This document shows, one piece after another, positions 47,436 to 58,564 of a stretch of DNA of 64,000 bases; the stretch's first letter is position 1; every line of letters begins with the position of its first letter. The notes under the pieces are model-generated. The model did not search any database, was not told the DNA's origin, and saw only the letters and a program-made list of their open reading frames with translations. The position numbers and the translations under genes are program-made. Origin of the DNA: Methylobacterium sp. J-090 (GTDB lineage: Bacteria > Pseudomonadota > Alphaproteobacteria > Rhizobiales > Beijerinckiaceae); the NCBI RefSeq assembly GCF_022829345.1, contig NZ_JAKSXV010000096.1, positions 186,001-250,000 on the forward strand, written 5' to 3'.

Positions 47436-48239
47436 ATGAGCGACGATACCAAATCCGACTGGCTTGGCGGCGCCGATGCCGCGCCGCCCAAGCCGGCGGC
47501 CGATCCCACCGCCTCGGCCCGCGGCCCCGGCAAGCCGGCCCTGCCGAAGCGCTTCTACGCGCAGGCCGGCCTCGCCGAGGCGGAGGCCGGCCTGCGCCTG
47601 ACCCTCGACGGGCGCCCCGCCCACACGCCCGCGCGCAATCCCCTCGTGTTGCCGAATCGAAGCCTCGCCGAGGCCGTGGCCGCGGAGTGGGAAGCGCAGG
47701 TCGCGGTGATCGATCCGGCGACCATGCCGCTGACGCGACTCGCCAACACCGCCATCGACGGCGTCGCTCCCCGGCGCGAAGCGGTGATCGCCGACCTCTC
47801 GGCCTATGCGGGTACCGATCTCCTGGCCTACCGGGCCGGTGATCCCGAGCGCCTCGTGGCCGCACAATCCGCCGCCTGGGACCCCGTGCTCGACTGGGCT
47901 CGCGAGGCCCTCGGCGCCCGCTTCATCCTCGGCGAGGGCGTGATGCACGTCGCCCAGCCGGAGGACACCACAACTGCCCTGCGCCGGGCCATCGCGGCGA
48001 CGGACGGGCCGTTTCGGCTCGCGGCCCTGCACACGCTCACGACCCTGACGGGCTCCCTCGTCCTGGCGCTCGCCGTGCTGAACGGGCACCTCACCCCGGC
48101 GCAGGCCTGGGCCGCCGCCCACGTCGACGAAACCTATCAGGCGAGCGTGTGGGGCACGGACGCCGAGGCGGCGGCGCGCCACGCCCTGCGGAACGCCGAG
48201 TTCGAGGCCGCGGCCCACCTTGCCGCCCTCGCACGGTGA
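47436..48239 (+). CDS. ATP12-family chaperone for F1-ATPase assembly
   Basis: 267 residues. The family core is clear: PKRFYAQAGLAEAEAGLRLTLDGRPAHTPARNPLVLPNRSLAEAVAAEWEAQ, then DPATMPLTRLANTAIDGV and the helical C-terminal part with LTGSLVLALAVL. ATP12 binds the F1 alpha subunit during assembly in mitochondria and alphaproteobacteria. The first 50 residues are low complexity. It lies about 55 bp after the HAD gene, probably in one transcript. Confidence 0.9.
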   Translation: MSDDTKSDWLGGADAAPPKPAADPTASARGPGKPALPKRFYAQAGLAEAEAGLRLTLDGRPAHTPARNPLVLPNRSLAEAVAAEWEAQVAVIDPATMPLTRLANTAIDGVAPRREAVIADLSAYAGTDLLAYRAGDPERLVAAQSAAWDPVLDWAREALGARFILGEGVMHVAQPEDTTTALRRAIAATDGPFRLAALHTLTTLTGSLVLALAVLNGHLTPAQAWAAAHVDETYQASVWGTDAEAAARHALRNAEFEAAAHLAALAR

Positions 48240-48379
48240 GCGCGCTCGGGCGCGGTTCGGGCAACCCTTGAAATCCATTTTCGCTGAAAGCGCCGCGTGC
48301 TAAGGGCGCTTCAAACCGTGGCCGTCACGATGTCGTCGGCGCGGGTCCCGTCATCTCTCCCAGGCAAGGCGTTCCCCGC

Positions 48380-49912
<1,533 letters not shown>

Positions 49913-50034
49913 CGGCGGTTCGGGTCCCCCGGGCCGCTCCGGGGGACCACGCACGGCGAGCCGGGGATTCTTTCCATGCCGCCGTTCTGGAAAGTCGTGC
50001 CATGATCGCCGCCCGAACGACCGAGGAGGCACTC

Positions 50035-50163
50035 ATGGCGACCGAGAACAAACGTGGCAGTCGCGAAGCGAAGAAGCCGAAGAAGCCCGTGGTCAAGACC
50101 ATCGCGGCGGCGGCTTCGACGAAGGACATGGTCAGCGCGGCGGTGAAGAACGCCAAGAAATAA
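50035..50163 (+). CDS. Small lysine-rich protein
   Basis: 42 residues: MATENKRGSREAKKPKKP then a short helix (VVKTIAAAASTKDMVSAAVKNAKK). Strongly basic, possibly nucleic-acid binding; no family assigned. GGAGG sits six bases before the ATG, which decides the start at 50035 over 50002. It follows pccB by 122 bp. Confidence 0.6.
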   Translation: MATENKRGSREAKKPKKPVVKTIAAAASTKDMVSAAVKNAKK

Positions 50164-50182
50164 GGGCATCCGCTGCGGCGCC

Positions 50183-51142
50183 TTACCACCGCCGGTCGTC
50201 GTTATGCCGCGCGGTGCGATCGGACGTCCCGGAACCGGGCTGCTCCGCACCGCCGAGGTCGAGCATCACGATCTCGGGGGGGACGCCCAAACGTACGGGA
50301 ATCCGGCTGACGCCGAAGCCGCCGGACACGATCATGTGCCGGTTCGCCAGAACCACATGGCCGTAGGCGAAGTCGTTGCCGCGTACCGAAGGGATCACGG
50401 GCGAGTAGCCGAACAGGCGGATCTGGCCGCCATGGGTGTGGCCCGCCAGCGTCAGGGACACCCGGTCGGGGACATCGAGGAAAATGTCCGGCTCGTGCAC
50501 CATGAGGAGCACCGGCGCGTCGTCCGTGATCTGCCCGAGGGTGCCCGGCAGATCGTCGCGGCCCTCGTAATTGCCGACCTTCACGAACGGCTCCTGATCG
50601 CCGAGCCCGGCGATCCAGAACGGGTGACCGTCCTTCTCGAGGCGGAGCACCGTATTCTCCATCACCGGGATGCCGCGCGCTTCCAACACGCGCTGCGCCT
50701 CGGTGACGTCACTGAGACCCGCCTGTGCCCTGGCGTCGTCCCACCAATCGTGGTTTCCCAGGATGGCATGGACCCCGAGGGGCGCGCGCAGACCTTCGAC
50801 CACCCGGGCGAATTCGACGAGCGGCACCTTGCGGAGGGTGACGCTCGGCCCGGCCGGATAGTCGCCGAGCATCAGGATGAGGTCCGGCTTGAGCGCGTTC
50901 GTCGCATCGACGATCTCGGCGATGCGGTCGAGGGGCATGAACGGCTCGCCGACGTGGAAATCGGCCAGGACGGCGACGCGCAGGCGCAGGCTCGGCGTCC
51001 AGCGCGGCAGCACCGGTGCGTAGCGTGTGACGATGAGGCGGAAGCGTGGCTCGACGAGCGCGTAGGCGCCCGTGGACAGGCCGAGGACCGCGCCCGCGCC
51101 GATGCCGCCCAGAACTTGCCGGCGGCTTGGCAGGATCAACAT
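50183..51142 (-). CDS. Metallophosphoesterase with N-terminal membrane/Tat-like segment
   Basis: 319 residues. N-terminal SRRQVLGGIGAGAVLGLSTGAY is a Tat-like signal or anchor. The calcineurin-like phosphoesterase core is intact: VAVLADFHVG, LMLGDYPAG, ILGNHDWW, VHEPDIF and LAGHTHGGQIRLF. The group resembles YaeI, a membrane-associated phosphodiesterase; the substrate is unknown. ATG 51142 is chosen because longer frames add unrelated sequence. Confidence 0.88.
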   Translation of the reverse strand: MLILPSRRQVLGGIGAGAVLGLSTGAYALVEPRFRLIVTRYAPVLPRWTPSLRLRVAVLADFHVGEPFMPLDRIAEIVDATNALKPDLILMLGDYPAGPSVTLRKVPLVEFARVVEGLRAPLGVHAILGNHDWWDDARAQAGLSDVTEAQRVLEARGIPVMENTVLRLEKDGHPFWIAGLGDQEPFVKVGNYEGRDDLPGTLGQITDDAPVLLMVHEPDIFLDVPDRVSLTLAGHTHGGQIRLFGYSPVIPSVRGNDFAYGHVVLANRHMIVSGGFGVSRIPVRLGVPPEIVMLDLGGAEQPGSGTSDRTARHNDDRRW

Positions 51143-51267
51143 CGGTGCCAGCCCTTGGGTCGCAGGTCGATCCCGTCTCCCTCGTCGCCAATGTGGACGA
51201 ATTGACGACAGGGTACGGCAATCCGAAAAAGCCTGCCGAGGAACCTCCCGCAGCGATCCCGCCGGAA

Positions 51268-51483
51268 TCACACCGGCGGTGCGTCCTCGTGCTCGAAGCG
51301 CGCCGCGATGCGAGCAGCCTTCGCCCGGGCGGCCACCGCCTTGCCCGCGACCGCCGAGACGAGAACCGCTGCAGCGAGGGCCGGCAGGGCCACGGGTCGA
51401 AAGCCCTCGGCCAGCCGGCCGGAAGCGGACGGACGGCGGTCCGGGGCGGGACCGGCACTCAGGTTTTGATCGGGGGCGTACAT
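51268..51483 (-). CDS. Small single-helix membrane protein (putative)
   Basis: 71 residues with a central hydrophobic stretch (VALPALAAAVLVSAVAGKAVAA) and a basic tail (RAKAARIAARFEHE). No family. An AGGA about ten bases before the ATG is modest support. It sits alone upstream of the phosphoesterase on the same strand. Confidence 0.45.
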   Translation of the reverse strand: MYAPDQNLSAGPAPDRRPSASGRLAEGFRPVALPALAAAVLVSAVAGKAVAARAKAARIAARFEHEDAPPV

Positions 51484-51783
51484 GGGAACGGGTGTCCTGC
51501 CTGGGCTCTTTCAAGGGCCGCCGGACAATCCCCGCCCGGCCGTCCCCCACGCACCGCTCGGGCACCTTTCGGTTCGACCCGGATGCGTGTCGAGCATCAC
51601 AGCAACCATAAAGGTCGGCTCAATATGAATGGAAGCTTAAGACCGCCTCACTGCCCGAAATCACGGCAGCCTTGTTTCTCATCATCAGACTGAGGTCTGA
51701 CAAATCCGTGATCGATGTTGCGGCACTGCAATAAGTTACGTCGCAGTGCGCTTGATCGTCGTATGGCGGTAGCCTGTGGCCCA
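51484..51783. other. 300-bp intergenic region, no gene seen
   Basis: Contains a moderately AT-rich stretch (about 51600-51760), plausibly promoter sequence for the 71-residue ORF, and lies just past the end of the aminotransferase gene. No RNA gene or repeat was recognised. Confidence 0.5.
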
Positions 51784-53178
51784 TCAGCCACGCGAGGGCG
51801 CAGCGTCGAGACCCTCCGCGGCGATCCAGGCTTGGGTCCGATCGAGCGCCCGGGTGAGGCGGTCGAACAGGGTGTCGATCTCGTCGGGTGCGATCACGAG
51901 GGGCGGGCACACGGCGACGCGGTCCCCGGCGAGGAATCGCACGATGAGCCCCTCGGCCTGCGCGAAGGCGACGCAGCGGGCGGCGACACCGGCCTTGGGC
52001 TCGTACTGGCGCTTGCTCGCCTTGTCGGCGACGATCTCGAGGCCGCCGATGAGACCCAAGCCCCGCGCCTCGCCGACGATGGGATGGTCGGCGAGCGCCG
52101 AGAGGCGGCCCTGGAAGTGCGGCGCCTTGCGGGCGACGCCGTCGATGATGCCGTCACGCCGGTAGATGGCGATGGTCTTCAGGGCCACGGCGCAGGCGAC
52201 GGGGTGCCCCGAATAGGTGGTGCCGTGGCCGAAAGTGCCGAGCTTGGCGCTCTGCGAGACCATGTGTCGGTAGAGAGGTTCATCGATGGAGATGCCGCCG
52301 AGCGGCATGTAGCCCGAGGTGATCGCCTTGGCGAAGGACAGGCTGTCGGGCCGCATCCCCATGGCCTCGGAGCCGAACCAGGTGCCGAGGCGTCCGAAGC
52401 CGCAGATCACCTCGTCGGCGATGAAGCGCACGTCGTGGCGGTCGAGAACCGCCTGGATCTTGGCGTAGTAGCCAGCCGGCGGCACGATGGCCCCGCCCGC
52501 GCCCAGCACCGGCTCGGCGACGAAGGCCGCGACGGTGTCCGGCCCCTCGCGCTGGATCAGGGCTTCGAGTTCGTCGGCCAGACGCGTGGAGAACGCCTCC
52601 TCGGTCTCGCCCGCTTCGCCGTATCGGTAATGGTGCGGGCAGCTCGTGTGCAGAAATCCCGGCAGGGGCAGGTCCCAGTCGGCGTGGTTCGCGACCAAGC
52701 CGGTCATGGAGGCGCTCGCCACCGTGACCCCGTGGTAGCCCTTCACGTGGGAGATGATCTTCTTCTTCCTCGGCCGGCCCAACGCGTTGTTGAGGTACCA
52801 CGTCAGCTTGATCTGGGTATCGTTGGCTTCCGAGCCCGACGAGGTGAAGAAGATCTTCGAAGTCGGGACCGGCATCAGCTCCTTCAGGGTCTCGGCGAGC
52901 TCGATGGCCGGATCGTGGCTGCGGCCCGAGAACAGGTGCGTGAACGGCAGGCGCGACATCTGCTCCTTGGCCGCCTCCACCAGTTCCTCGTTGGAATAGC
53001 CGAGCGCCGTGCACCAGAGGCCGGCCATGCCCTCCAGATAGGGCCGGCCGTCACTGTCGTAGACCCAGACGCCGTGGCCGCGCTCCAGCACGAGCCCCCC
53101 GGTCTCGCGGAACGTCGCGAGGTTGGTGTAGGGATGGATCAGGGTCTCGACGTCGCGGGCCGCCAGGTTCGAGAGCAT
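51784..53178 (-). CDS. Class III aminotransferase (omega-amino acid:pyruvate type)
   Basis: 464 residues. The PLP lysine is K284 in SFAKAITSGYMPLGG; the cofactor-binding segments SGSEANDTQIK and ADEVICGFGRLG are standard. The N-terminus (IHPYTNL, GVWVYDSDGRPYLEGMAGLWCTALGY) places it near beta-alanine/GABA/taurine:pyruvate transaminases. The exact amino donor cannot be determined. No catabolic partner genes lie nearby. Confidence 0.9.
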   Translation of the reverse strand: MLSNLAARDVETLIHPYTNLATFRETGGLVLERGHGVWVYDSDGRPYLEGMAGLWCTALGYSNEELVEAAKEQMSRLPFTHLFSGRSHDPAIELAETLKELMPVPTSKIFFTSSGSEANDTQIKLTWYLNNALGRPRKKKIISHVKGYHGVTVASASMTGLVANHADWDLPLPGFLHTSCPHHYRYGEAGETEEAFSTRLADELEALIQREGPDTVAAFVAEPVLGAGGAIVPPAGYYAKIQAVLDRHDVRFIADEVICGFGRLGTWFGSEAMGMRPDSLSFAKAITSGYMPLGGISIDEPLYRHMVSQSAKLGTFGHGTTYSGHPVACAVALKTIAIYRRDGIIDGVARKAPHFQGRLSALADHPIVGEARGLGLIGGLEIVADKASKRQYEPKAGVAARCVAFAQAEGLIVRFLAGDRVAVCPPLVIAPDEIDTLFDRLTRALDRTQAWIAAEGLDAAPSRG

Positions 53179-53290
53179 CGGATCTCCGTTCGGTGAAGCG
53201 GGACGCCTGCGGCGCCGGTCGGGGCCGTCACACTAACGGCCCGATGCCCGGGCACAAACCCGTTCACCGCTGCACCGGACGCTCCCCGTC

Positions 53291-53845
53291 ATGCTATCGC
53301 CCACGACCCTCGATCCAGCGAGCGTCATCGCGACGCCGGCCCCCGGCCGCGCCTGCGGCCCCTGCACCCTGTGCTGCAAGGTCTATGACGTCCCCGCCGT
53401 CGAGAGCGTCGCCGGGCAATGGTGCCGGCACACGAAACAGGGCCGCGGCTGCGCCATCCACGCCACCCGGCCCGACCATTGCCGCGCCTTCCACTGCCTG
53501 TGGATGACGGAAGGCTGGCTCGGTCCGGAATGGAAGCCGGACCGGGCCAAGATGGTCCTCAGCCTCGATCCGGTGTCGCGCCACATGAACGTGCAGGTCG
53601 ATCCCGGCCAGCCGAACGCCTGGCGGCGCGAGCCGTATTACGGCCAGCTCAAGCGCTGGGCCGCGTCCTCCCTTCCGCAGAAGCGCCACGTCCTCGTCCA
53701 CCTCAACAAGGTGACCACCGTGGTGCTGCCCGACCGCGACGTGAACCTCGGCGTGTTCGAGCCCGGCGACCGGATGGTGGCGCGCGAGCGTATGACGCCC
53801 GCCGGCCCCGTCATCGACGTCGAAAAGATCTCCCATGTGGCTTGA
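53291..53845 (+). CDS. YkgJ-like cysteine-cluster protein
   Basis: 184 residues. The N-terminal CGPCTLCCKVYDVP is the CxxCxxCC signature of the YkgJ/zinc-or-iron-chelating group, followed by WCRHTKQGRGCAIHATRPDHCRAFHCLW with further ligands. The C-terminal part is all-beta-like and unique. The function is not established; binding of Zn or Fe-S is likely. Its last 11 bp overlap the next gene, suggesting coupled expression. Confidence 0.85.
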   Translation: MLSPTTLDPASVIATPAPGRACGPCTLCCKVYDVPAVESVAGQWCRHTKQGRGCAIHATRPDHCRAFHCLWMTEGWLGPEWKPDRAKMVLSLDPVSRHMNVQVDPGQPNAWRREPYYGQLKRWAASSLPQKRHVLVHLNKVTTVVLPDRDVNLGVFEPGDRMVARERMTPAGPVIDVEKISHVA

Positions 53846-54566
53846 GGGCGCTCGGCTGCGCGGCATCCTGTTCGACAAGGACGGGACGCTCATCGATTTC
53901 GACCGCACCTGGGGTCCCGCCGCCCACGCGGTGATGGCGACGCTCGCCGGTGGCGACCGCGCGCGCTTCGAAGAGCTCATGCGCGTGAGCCACTATGTCG
54001 AGGACGAGCGGCGCTTCCTGCCGACCTCGCCCCTGCTCGCGGGGGCCTCGTCGATCTACGGGCCACTCTGGGCGCGGGTGCTCGACCGGCCCGCGGGGCC
54101 GGACCTCTACGTCGAGATGGACCGGCTGTTTCGCGAGGCGGCCTTGCGATCCCTCCATCCCATCGGCGCACCGGCGGACCTCGCCGCGCAACTGGTCGGA
54201 GCGGGCTACGCTCTCGGCATCGCCACCAACGATGCGGAAGCCTCGGCGCGGGCCCAGGCCGAGGTGCTGGGGCTGACCCCGCATCTCGGATTCATCGCCG
54301 GTTACGATTCCGGCCACGGCGCCAAGCCCGAGCCCGGGATGGTGCTGGCCTTCGCCGCGCATCTCGGGGTGGCGCCGGCCCGCATCGCCCTGGTGGGCGA
54401 CACGCCCGCCGATACCTGCGCGGCGCGGGCGGCGGGCGCCATCGCCATCGCGGTCCTCAGCGGTCCGGCGGGGGAGGGCGCCCGCGAGATCATGGCGGCG
54501 CACGCCGACTACATCATCGGCTCGATCCACGATCTACCGGCGCTCCTGGCCGAGATCGCCGCTTAA
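53835..54566 (+). CDS. HAD-superfamily phosphatase, second copy
   Basis: 243 residues with HAD motifs GILFDKDGTLIDFDRTW, LGIATND, AKPEPGMVLAF and LVGDTPADTCAARAAG. The cap region resembles phosphoglycolate phosphatase. It overlaps the Cys-cluster gene upstream (11 bp) and converges on marR with a 3-bp overlap of stop codons. Confidence 0.88.
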   Translation: MWLEGARLRGILFDKDGTLIDFDRTWGPAAHAVMATLAGGDRARFEELMRVSHYVEDERRFLPTSPLLAGASSIYGPLWARVLDRPAGPDLYVEMDRLFREAALRSLHPIGAPADLAAQLVGAGYALGIATNDAEASARAQAEVLGLTPHLGFIAGYDSGHGAKPEPGMVLAFAAHLGVAPARIALVGDTPADTCAARAAGAIAIAVLSGPAGEGAREIMAAHADYIIGSIHDLPALLAEIAA

Positions 54567-55060
54567 GGATCGATGAGGCGAGCCGCCGAATCCTCCCGGG
54601 CGACCTCGCGCCAGCGCAGCACGAGGCGCTCGAAATCGGCGATATCCTCGGGTGGCAGGCGGCCGAGGGTGCGGGCGACGTAGGCCTTCTGAGCCACGAT
54701 GCCGCGGACGGCGAGATCCGTGCCCGCTCCGGTGAGGTGAAGGGCGTGCGAGCGCCGGTCGCCGGGAATCGCGCGGCGCTCGACCCAGCCGGCCTCGACG
54801 AGGCGATCGACCAGCCCCGAAACGTTGCCCTTCGTGACATAGAGCCGCGCCGCTAGATCCTGCTGGGTCAGGCCCTCGCGCTCGGTCAGGGTCGAGAGCG
54901 CATCGAATTGCGGAATCGAGAGCCCGAGCTCGCGCAACTCGGCGCCCATGGCGGCGGTGACGCGGCGATTGAGGCGGATGAACCGGAACCAGACCCGGAG
55001 CGGGTCCGGGCCCTCGGCGTCCCGTAACGCCTCGACTCGGTCTGGGGCGGTGGCACTCAT
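54563..55060 (-). CDS. MarR-family transcriptional regulator
   Basis: 165 residues with the MarR winged helix (LSIPQFDALSTLTEREGLTQQDLAARLYVTKGNVSGLVDRLVEAGWVERRAIPGDRRSHALHLT split around residues 47-110). Members sense small molecules or oxidants and usually repress neighbours. It is divergent from the DUF1499 gene, with about 145 bp between starts, which may be its target. The start at 55060 is the family-like one. Confidence 0.9.
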   Translation of the reverse strand: MSATAPDRVEALRDAEGPDPLRVWFRFIRLNRRVTAAMGAELRELGLSIPQFDALSTLTEREGLTQQDLAARLYVTKGNVSGLVDRLVEAGWVERRAIPGDRRSHALHLTGAGTDLAVRGIVAQKAYVARTLGRLPPEDIADFERLVLRWREVAREDSAARLIDP

Positions 55061-55204
55061 GGTGGAGCCGCTATAGCAGAACCGGCCGGCGGCGGAAGAA
55101 GGAGGACCGGGTGGCGTGCCGTCCCCGTGCCCGGTAAAGCTCGGCGGCGCGCCCGTGGGCCTCATCGCGGGGCCGCGCGCCGGACAGGGATCGTTTGTAG
55201 GCCC

Positions 55205-55984
55205 ATGCGTCGTCTGCCCTTCGAGGAGCCCGTCACCCGCGCCGGCCCGCTCGCCCGCTCGGTGGCGGTCCTCGCTCTCCTCGTCACCCTGTTCGCCCTG
55301 GTCCTGGTCCGCGATCCGCGCGCGGAGGCCGGGCCGGCCCTCGCGACCCTCGGCGGGGGGCTCGTCCTCGCGCTGCTGGCCGTCGCCCTGTCGGCCTTCG
55401 CCTTCGTGCGGGTCTGGCGGGAGGGTGCGCGCGGCCTCGGCGCGGCCGTGGCTGGCCTGTCCCTGGCTCTCCTGATCCTGGCCTATCCGGCGTTCGCGGG
55501 GCTGCGGGCCGTGCGCCTGCCGGCTCTGACGGACGTCACCACGGACATCGACAACCCACCCGCCTTCTCGCGCTCGCGCGCCGCCTTCGCGGCCCGGGAC
55601 GGGCGCTATCCGCCCGATCCCGGACCGGCGGCGCGGGCCGGGCAACGGGCGGCCTATCCGCAGATCGCCCCCCTGACCCTCGACCTCGACGCCGACGTCG
55701 CCTTCGAGCTCGCGCGCAAGGCGGCGGTGAACCGGCGCTGGCAGATCGTCGAGGCGATCCGCCCGGGCGGACGGGTCGGCAACGGCCGGATCGAGGCGGT
55801 GTCGCGCGGCCTCGTCCTCAACCTCGCCGACGATGTCACCGTGCGGGTGCATCCCCGGGCGGACGGCGCGCGCATCGACGTACGCTCGGCCTCGCGCCTC
55901 GGCGTCCACGATCTCGGCGGCAACGCCGACCGCATCCGCGCCTATCTCGACGAGGTCGCCAATCTCGCCATCGCGGTGAAATAG
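55205..55984 (+). CDS. DUF1499 family membrane protein
   Basis: 259 residues: three hydrophobic segments in the first 110 residues, then a soluble DUF1499 domain ([71 protein letters not shown]). DUF1499 proteins are common in alphaproteobacteria with no known function. ATG 55205 is chosen over 55127. Confidence 0.88.
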   Translation: MRRLPFEEPVTRAGPLARSVAVLALLVTLFALVLVRDPRAEAGPALATLGGGLVLALLAVALSAFAFVRVWREGARGLGAAVAGLSLALLILAYPAFAGLRAVRLPALTDVTTDIDNPPAFSRSRAAFAARDGRYPPDPGPAARAGQRAAYPQIAPLTLDLDADVAFELARKAAVNRRWQIVEAIRPGGRVGNGRIEAVSRGLVLNLADDVTVRVHPRADGARIDVRSASRLGVHDLGGNADRIRAYLDEVANLAIAVK

Positions 55985-55988
55985 GGGA

Positions 55989-56906
55989 TCAGGCGGGGGC
56001 GTAACGCCCTTCCAGGCGCGGCGGCCCGTCGGTCACGACAACGCCGCGCTCCACCAGATCCTCGAGATGCGCGAAGACCGACAGGGCGGCGGCCCCGTGC
56101 AAGGCCGGGTTCAAGCCCTGGTAGATCGCCGCCACGATGGCGCGGATATCGCGGTCGCCGGCCTCGATCCGTGTACGAATCGTGGTCTCACGCTGGCGGC
56201 GGTGGGCGGCGAGCCCCCGCACGAACCGGCGCGGATCGCGCACCGGCCCGCCATGCCCCGGCCAGTACACCGTCTCGCTGCGCTCCCGCAGCTTGTCGAG
56301 GGAGGCCATGTAGGCGCGCATGGAACCGTCGGGCGGCGCGACGATGCTCGTCGACCACGCCATGACGTGATCCCCCGAGAACAGGGCCGCCTCCTGCGGG
56401 AGCGCGAAGGCGAGGTGGTTCATGGTGTGGCCCGGCGTCTCCACCGCCTCCAGGGTCCATCCGTCGCCCGCCACCGTCTCGGCCTCGTGCAGGACGCGAT
56501 CCGGCTCGTGTGCGCGGTCGGCACTGGCGTCGAGGTGGGGCAATTCGCCCTCGGCAAGGTCCCGGGCCGCCCGGTGGGGACCGCAGCCGACGATGGGAGC
56601 GCCCGTGCGGGCCCGGAGCAGGCGGGCCCCCGGCGAGTGGTCGCGATGGGTGTGGGTGACCACGATGGCGGTTACCCGCTCGCCCGGGATCGAGGCCAGC
56701 AGCGCGGCGACATGATCGGCATCGTCCGGACCGGGATCGATGATCGCCACGTCGCCCATCCCGACGATGTAGGTGCAGGTGCCGGTGGCCGTGAACGGGC
56801 TGGCGTTGGGGCAGATGCGGCGTCGGATGAGGGGGGAGAGCCGCTGCGTCGCGCCACTGGTCGGGGCGGCCAGGTCGAAGACCGGATCGTCGCGCGTTTC
56901 GCTCAT
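55989..56906 (-). CDS. MBL-fold metallo-hydrolase (LACTB2-like)
   Basis: 305 residues. The zinc motif [13 protein letters not shown] is intact, and GHTMNHLAF and [11 protein letters not shown] supply further ligands. The C-terminal winged-helix-like part ([12 protein letters not shown]) matches LACTB2-type hydrolases, some of which cleave RNA and others thioesters. It converges on DUF1499 with a four-base gap and is divergent from mntH. Confidence 0.88.
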   Translation of the reverse strand: MSETRDDPVFDLAAPTSGATQRLSPLIRRRICPNASPFTATGTCTYIVGMGDVAIIDPGPDDADHVAALLASIPGERVTAIVVTHTHRDHSPGARLLRARTGAPIVGCGPHRAARDLAEGELPHLDASADRAHEPDRVLHEAETVAGDGWTLEAVETPGHTMNHLAFALPQEAALFSGDHVMAWSTSIVAPPDGSMRAYMASLDKLRERSETVYWPGHGGPVRDPRRFVRGLAAHRRQRETTIRTRIEAGDRDIRAIVAAIYQGLNPALHGAAALSVFAHLEDLVERGVVVTDGPPRLEGRYAPA

Positions 56907-56998
56907 GCCGGCTCCGCCGAAATCCGTGGGTACGCTCCGGCCCTACGCCATCGCCGCGTGCCCGACAACGCCGGGCGAATTAAGCCTTTTATTTTGAG

Positions 56999-57014
56999 TA
57001 TAGCCGATGCTATA
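56999..57014. promoter_or_regulatory. MntR-type operator upstream of mntH
   Basis: A perfect dyad TATAGC-CGAT-GCTATA lies about 60 bp before the mntH start, in a short AT-rich stretch. The ATAGC-N4-GCTAT core is the same as the MntR box described for enterobacterial mntH. Binding by MntR (or a Mur/Fur-type regulator) is inferred from site shape and position. Confidence 0.65.
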
Positions 57015-57074
57015 TCGCGTGCGATAAAGCTGGGGCGTCGGCCTGCCAGCGGGCGTATGAGGGCATGGGGTACG

Positions 57075-58415
57075 ATGGGGCATCACGAACCGGCCTGGCG
57101 CTTCCACCGCGACACGCAGGAGCAGCCGAGCCTCGGCGCCATGAACGGCAGCGTGCCCGTGCTTCAGACCGGCTCGTGGCTGCGCCGGCTGCTGGGCTTC
57201 ATCGGGCCGGGCTACATGATCTCGGTGGGCTATATGGACCCGGGCAACTGGGCCACCGACATCGCCGGGGGCGCCCAGTTCGGCTATACCCTGCTCTCGG
57301 TCATCCTGCTCTCGAACCTGATGGCCATCGTGCTGCAGGCGCTCTCCGCGCGGCTCGGCATCGCCACCGGCCGCGACCTCGCCCAAGCCTGCCGCGACCA
57401 CTATTCGCGCCCCGTGGGCTTCGTCCTATGGCTCGCCTGCGAGGCGGCGATCATCGCCTGCGACCTCGCCGAGGTGATCGGCACCGCCATCGCCCTCAAG
57501 CTGCTGTTCGGCATCCCCCTCATCCTCGGGGCGACGATCACGGCGCTCGACGTGTTCCTGATCCTGCTGCTGATGCGCCGGGGCTTCCGGGCCCTGGAGG
57601 CCTTCGTGATCGCGCTCCTCGGGGTGATCTTCGTCTGCTTCGGCGTGCAGATCGCCCTGGCGAGTCCGCCGCTCCAGGCCGTGCTCGGGGGCTTCCTGCC
57701 GACGGCGGAGACCGTGACCAATCCGGCCGCCCTCTACATCGCCATCGGCATCATCGGCGCCACGGTGATGCCCCACAACCTCTATCTCCACTCCTCCATC
57801 GTGCAGACCCGGGCCTATCCCCGCACCGAGGCGGGCAAGCGCGCGGCCGTGCGCTTCGCCGTCACGGATTCCACCATCGCGCTGATGCTGGCGCTGTTCG
57901 TCAACGCCGCGATCCTGATCCTGGCGGCTTCGGTCTTCCACGCCAACGGGCGTACGGACGTGCAGGAGATCGAGCAGGCCTACGAGCTGCTGTCGCCGCT
58001 GCTGGGGGCCGGCATCGCCTCGACCCTGTTCGCCGTGGCGTTGCTGGCGTCGGGCCTGAATTCCACCGTCACCGCTACCCTGGCGGGTCAGATCGTGATG
58101 GAGGGCTTTCTGCGGTTGCGCATCCCCGACTGGGCGCGCCGGCTCATCACCCGGGGCATCGCCATCGTCCCCGTCGTGGGGGTGACTGCGCTCTACGGCG
58201 AGCAGGGCACTGCCCGCCTGCTCGTCCTGAGTCAGGTCGTTCTGTCGATGCAATTGCCTTTCGCGGTGATCCCCCTGGTCCGATTCGTCTCCGATCGCGG
58301 CAAGATGGGCGCCCTCGTCATTCCCGGATGGCTCAAGCTCCTGTCCTGGGCCATCGCGGGGCTCATCGTCGCCCTGAACGTCAAGCTCCTCGTCGACACC
58401 ATGACCGGCGCCTGA
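57075..58415 (+). CDS. mntH: Nramp-family Mn2+/Fe2+ transporter
   Basis: 446 residues with eleven predicted helices. The metal site is present: GYMDPGNW (D55, N58) in helix 1 and [12 protein letters not shown] in helix 6, with the methionine typical of Nramp selectivity for Mn. It imports divalent metal with protons. ATG 57075 has GGGG a few bases upstream; an in-frame ATG at 57057 is an alternative. Regulation by manganese is suggested by the upstream dyad. Confidence 0.93.
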   Translation: MGHHEPAWRFHRDTQEQPSLGAMNGSVPVLQTGSWLRRLLGFIGPGYMISVGYMDPGNWATDIAGGAQFGYTLLSVILLSNLMAIVLQALSARLGIATGRDLAQACRDHYSRPVGFVLWLACEAAIIACDLAEVIGTAIALKLLFGIPLILGATITALDVFLILLLMRRGFRALEAFVIALLGVIFVCFGVQIALASPPLQAVLGGFLPTAETVTNPAALYIAIGIIGATVMPHNLYLHSSIVQTRAYPRTEAGKRAAVRFAVTDSTIALMLALFVNAAILILAASVFHANGRTDVQEIEQAYELLSPLLGAGIASTLFAVALLASGLNSTVTATLAGQIVMEGFLRLRIPDWARRLITRGIAIVPVVGVTALYGEQGTARLLVLSQVVLSMQLPFAVIPLVRFVSDRGKMGALVIPGWLKLLSWAIAGLIVALNVKLLVDTMTGA

Positions 58416-58564
58416 TCCCGCAGCGCGCCGCCTGACAGGGCACGCGCGCCGGCCACCCGCCTTTCACCCAGAACCACCATAGCGGACCCGGCGGGCAACC
58501 GGGCGCCGCAGCGAAAACGCGCGCCCCGAACATAGCAACAGCTTACTTCTTCAGCGAGGGCTTC

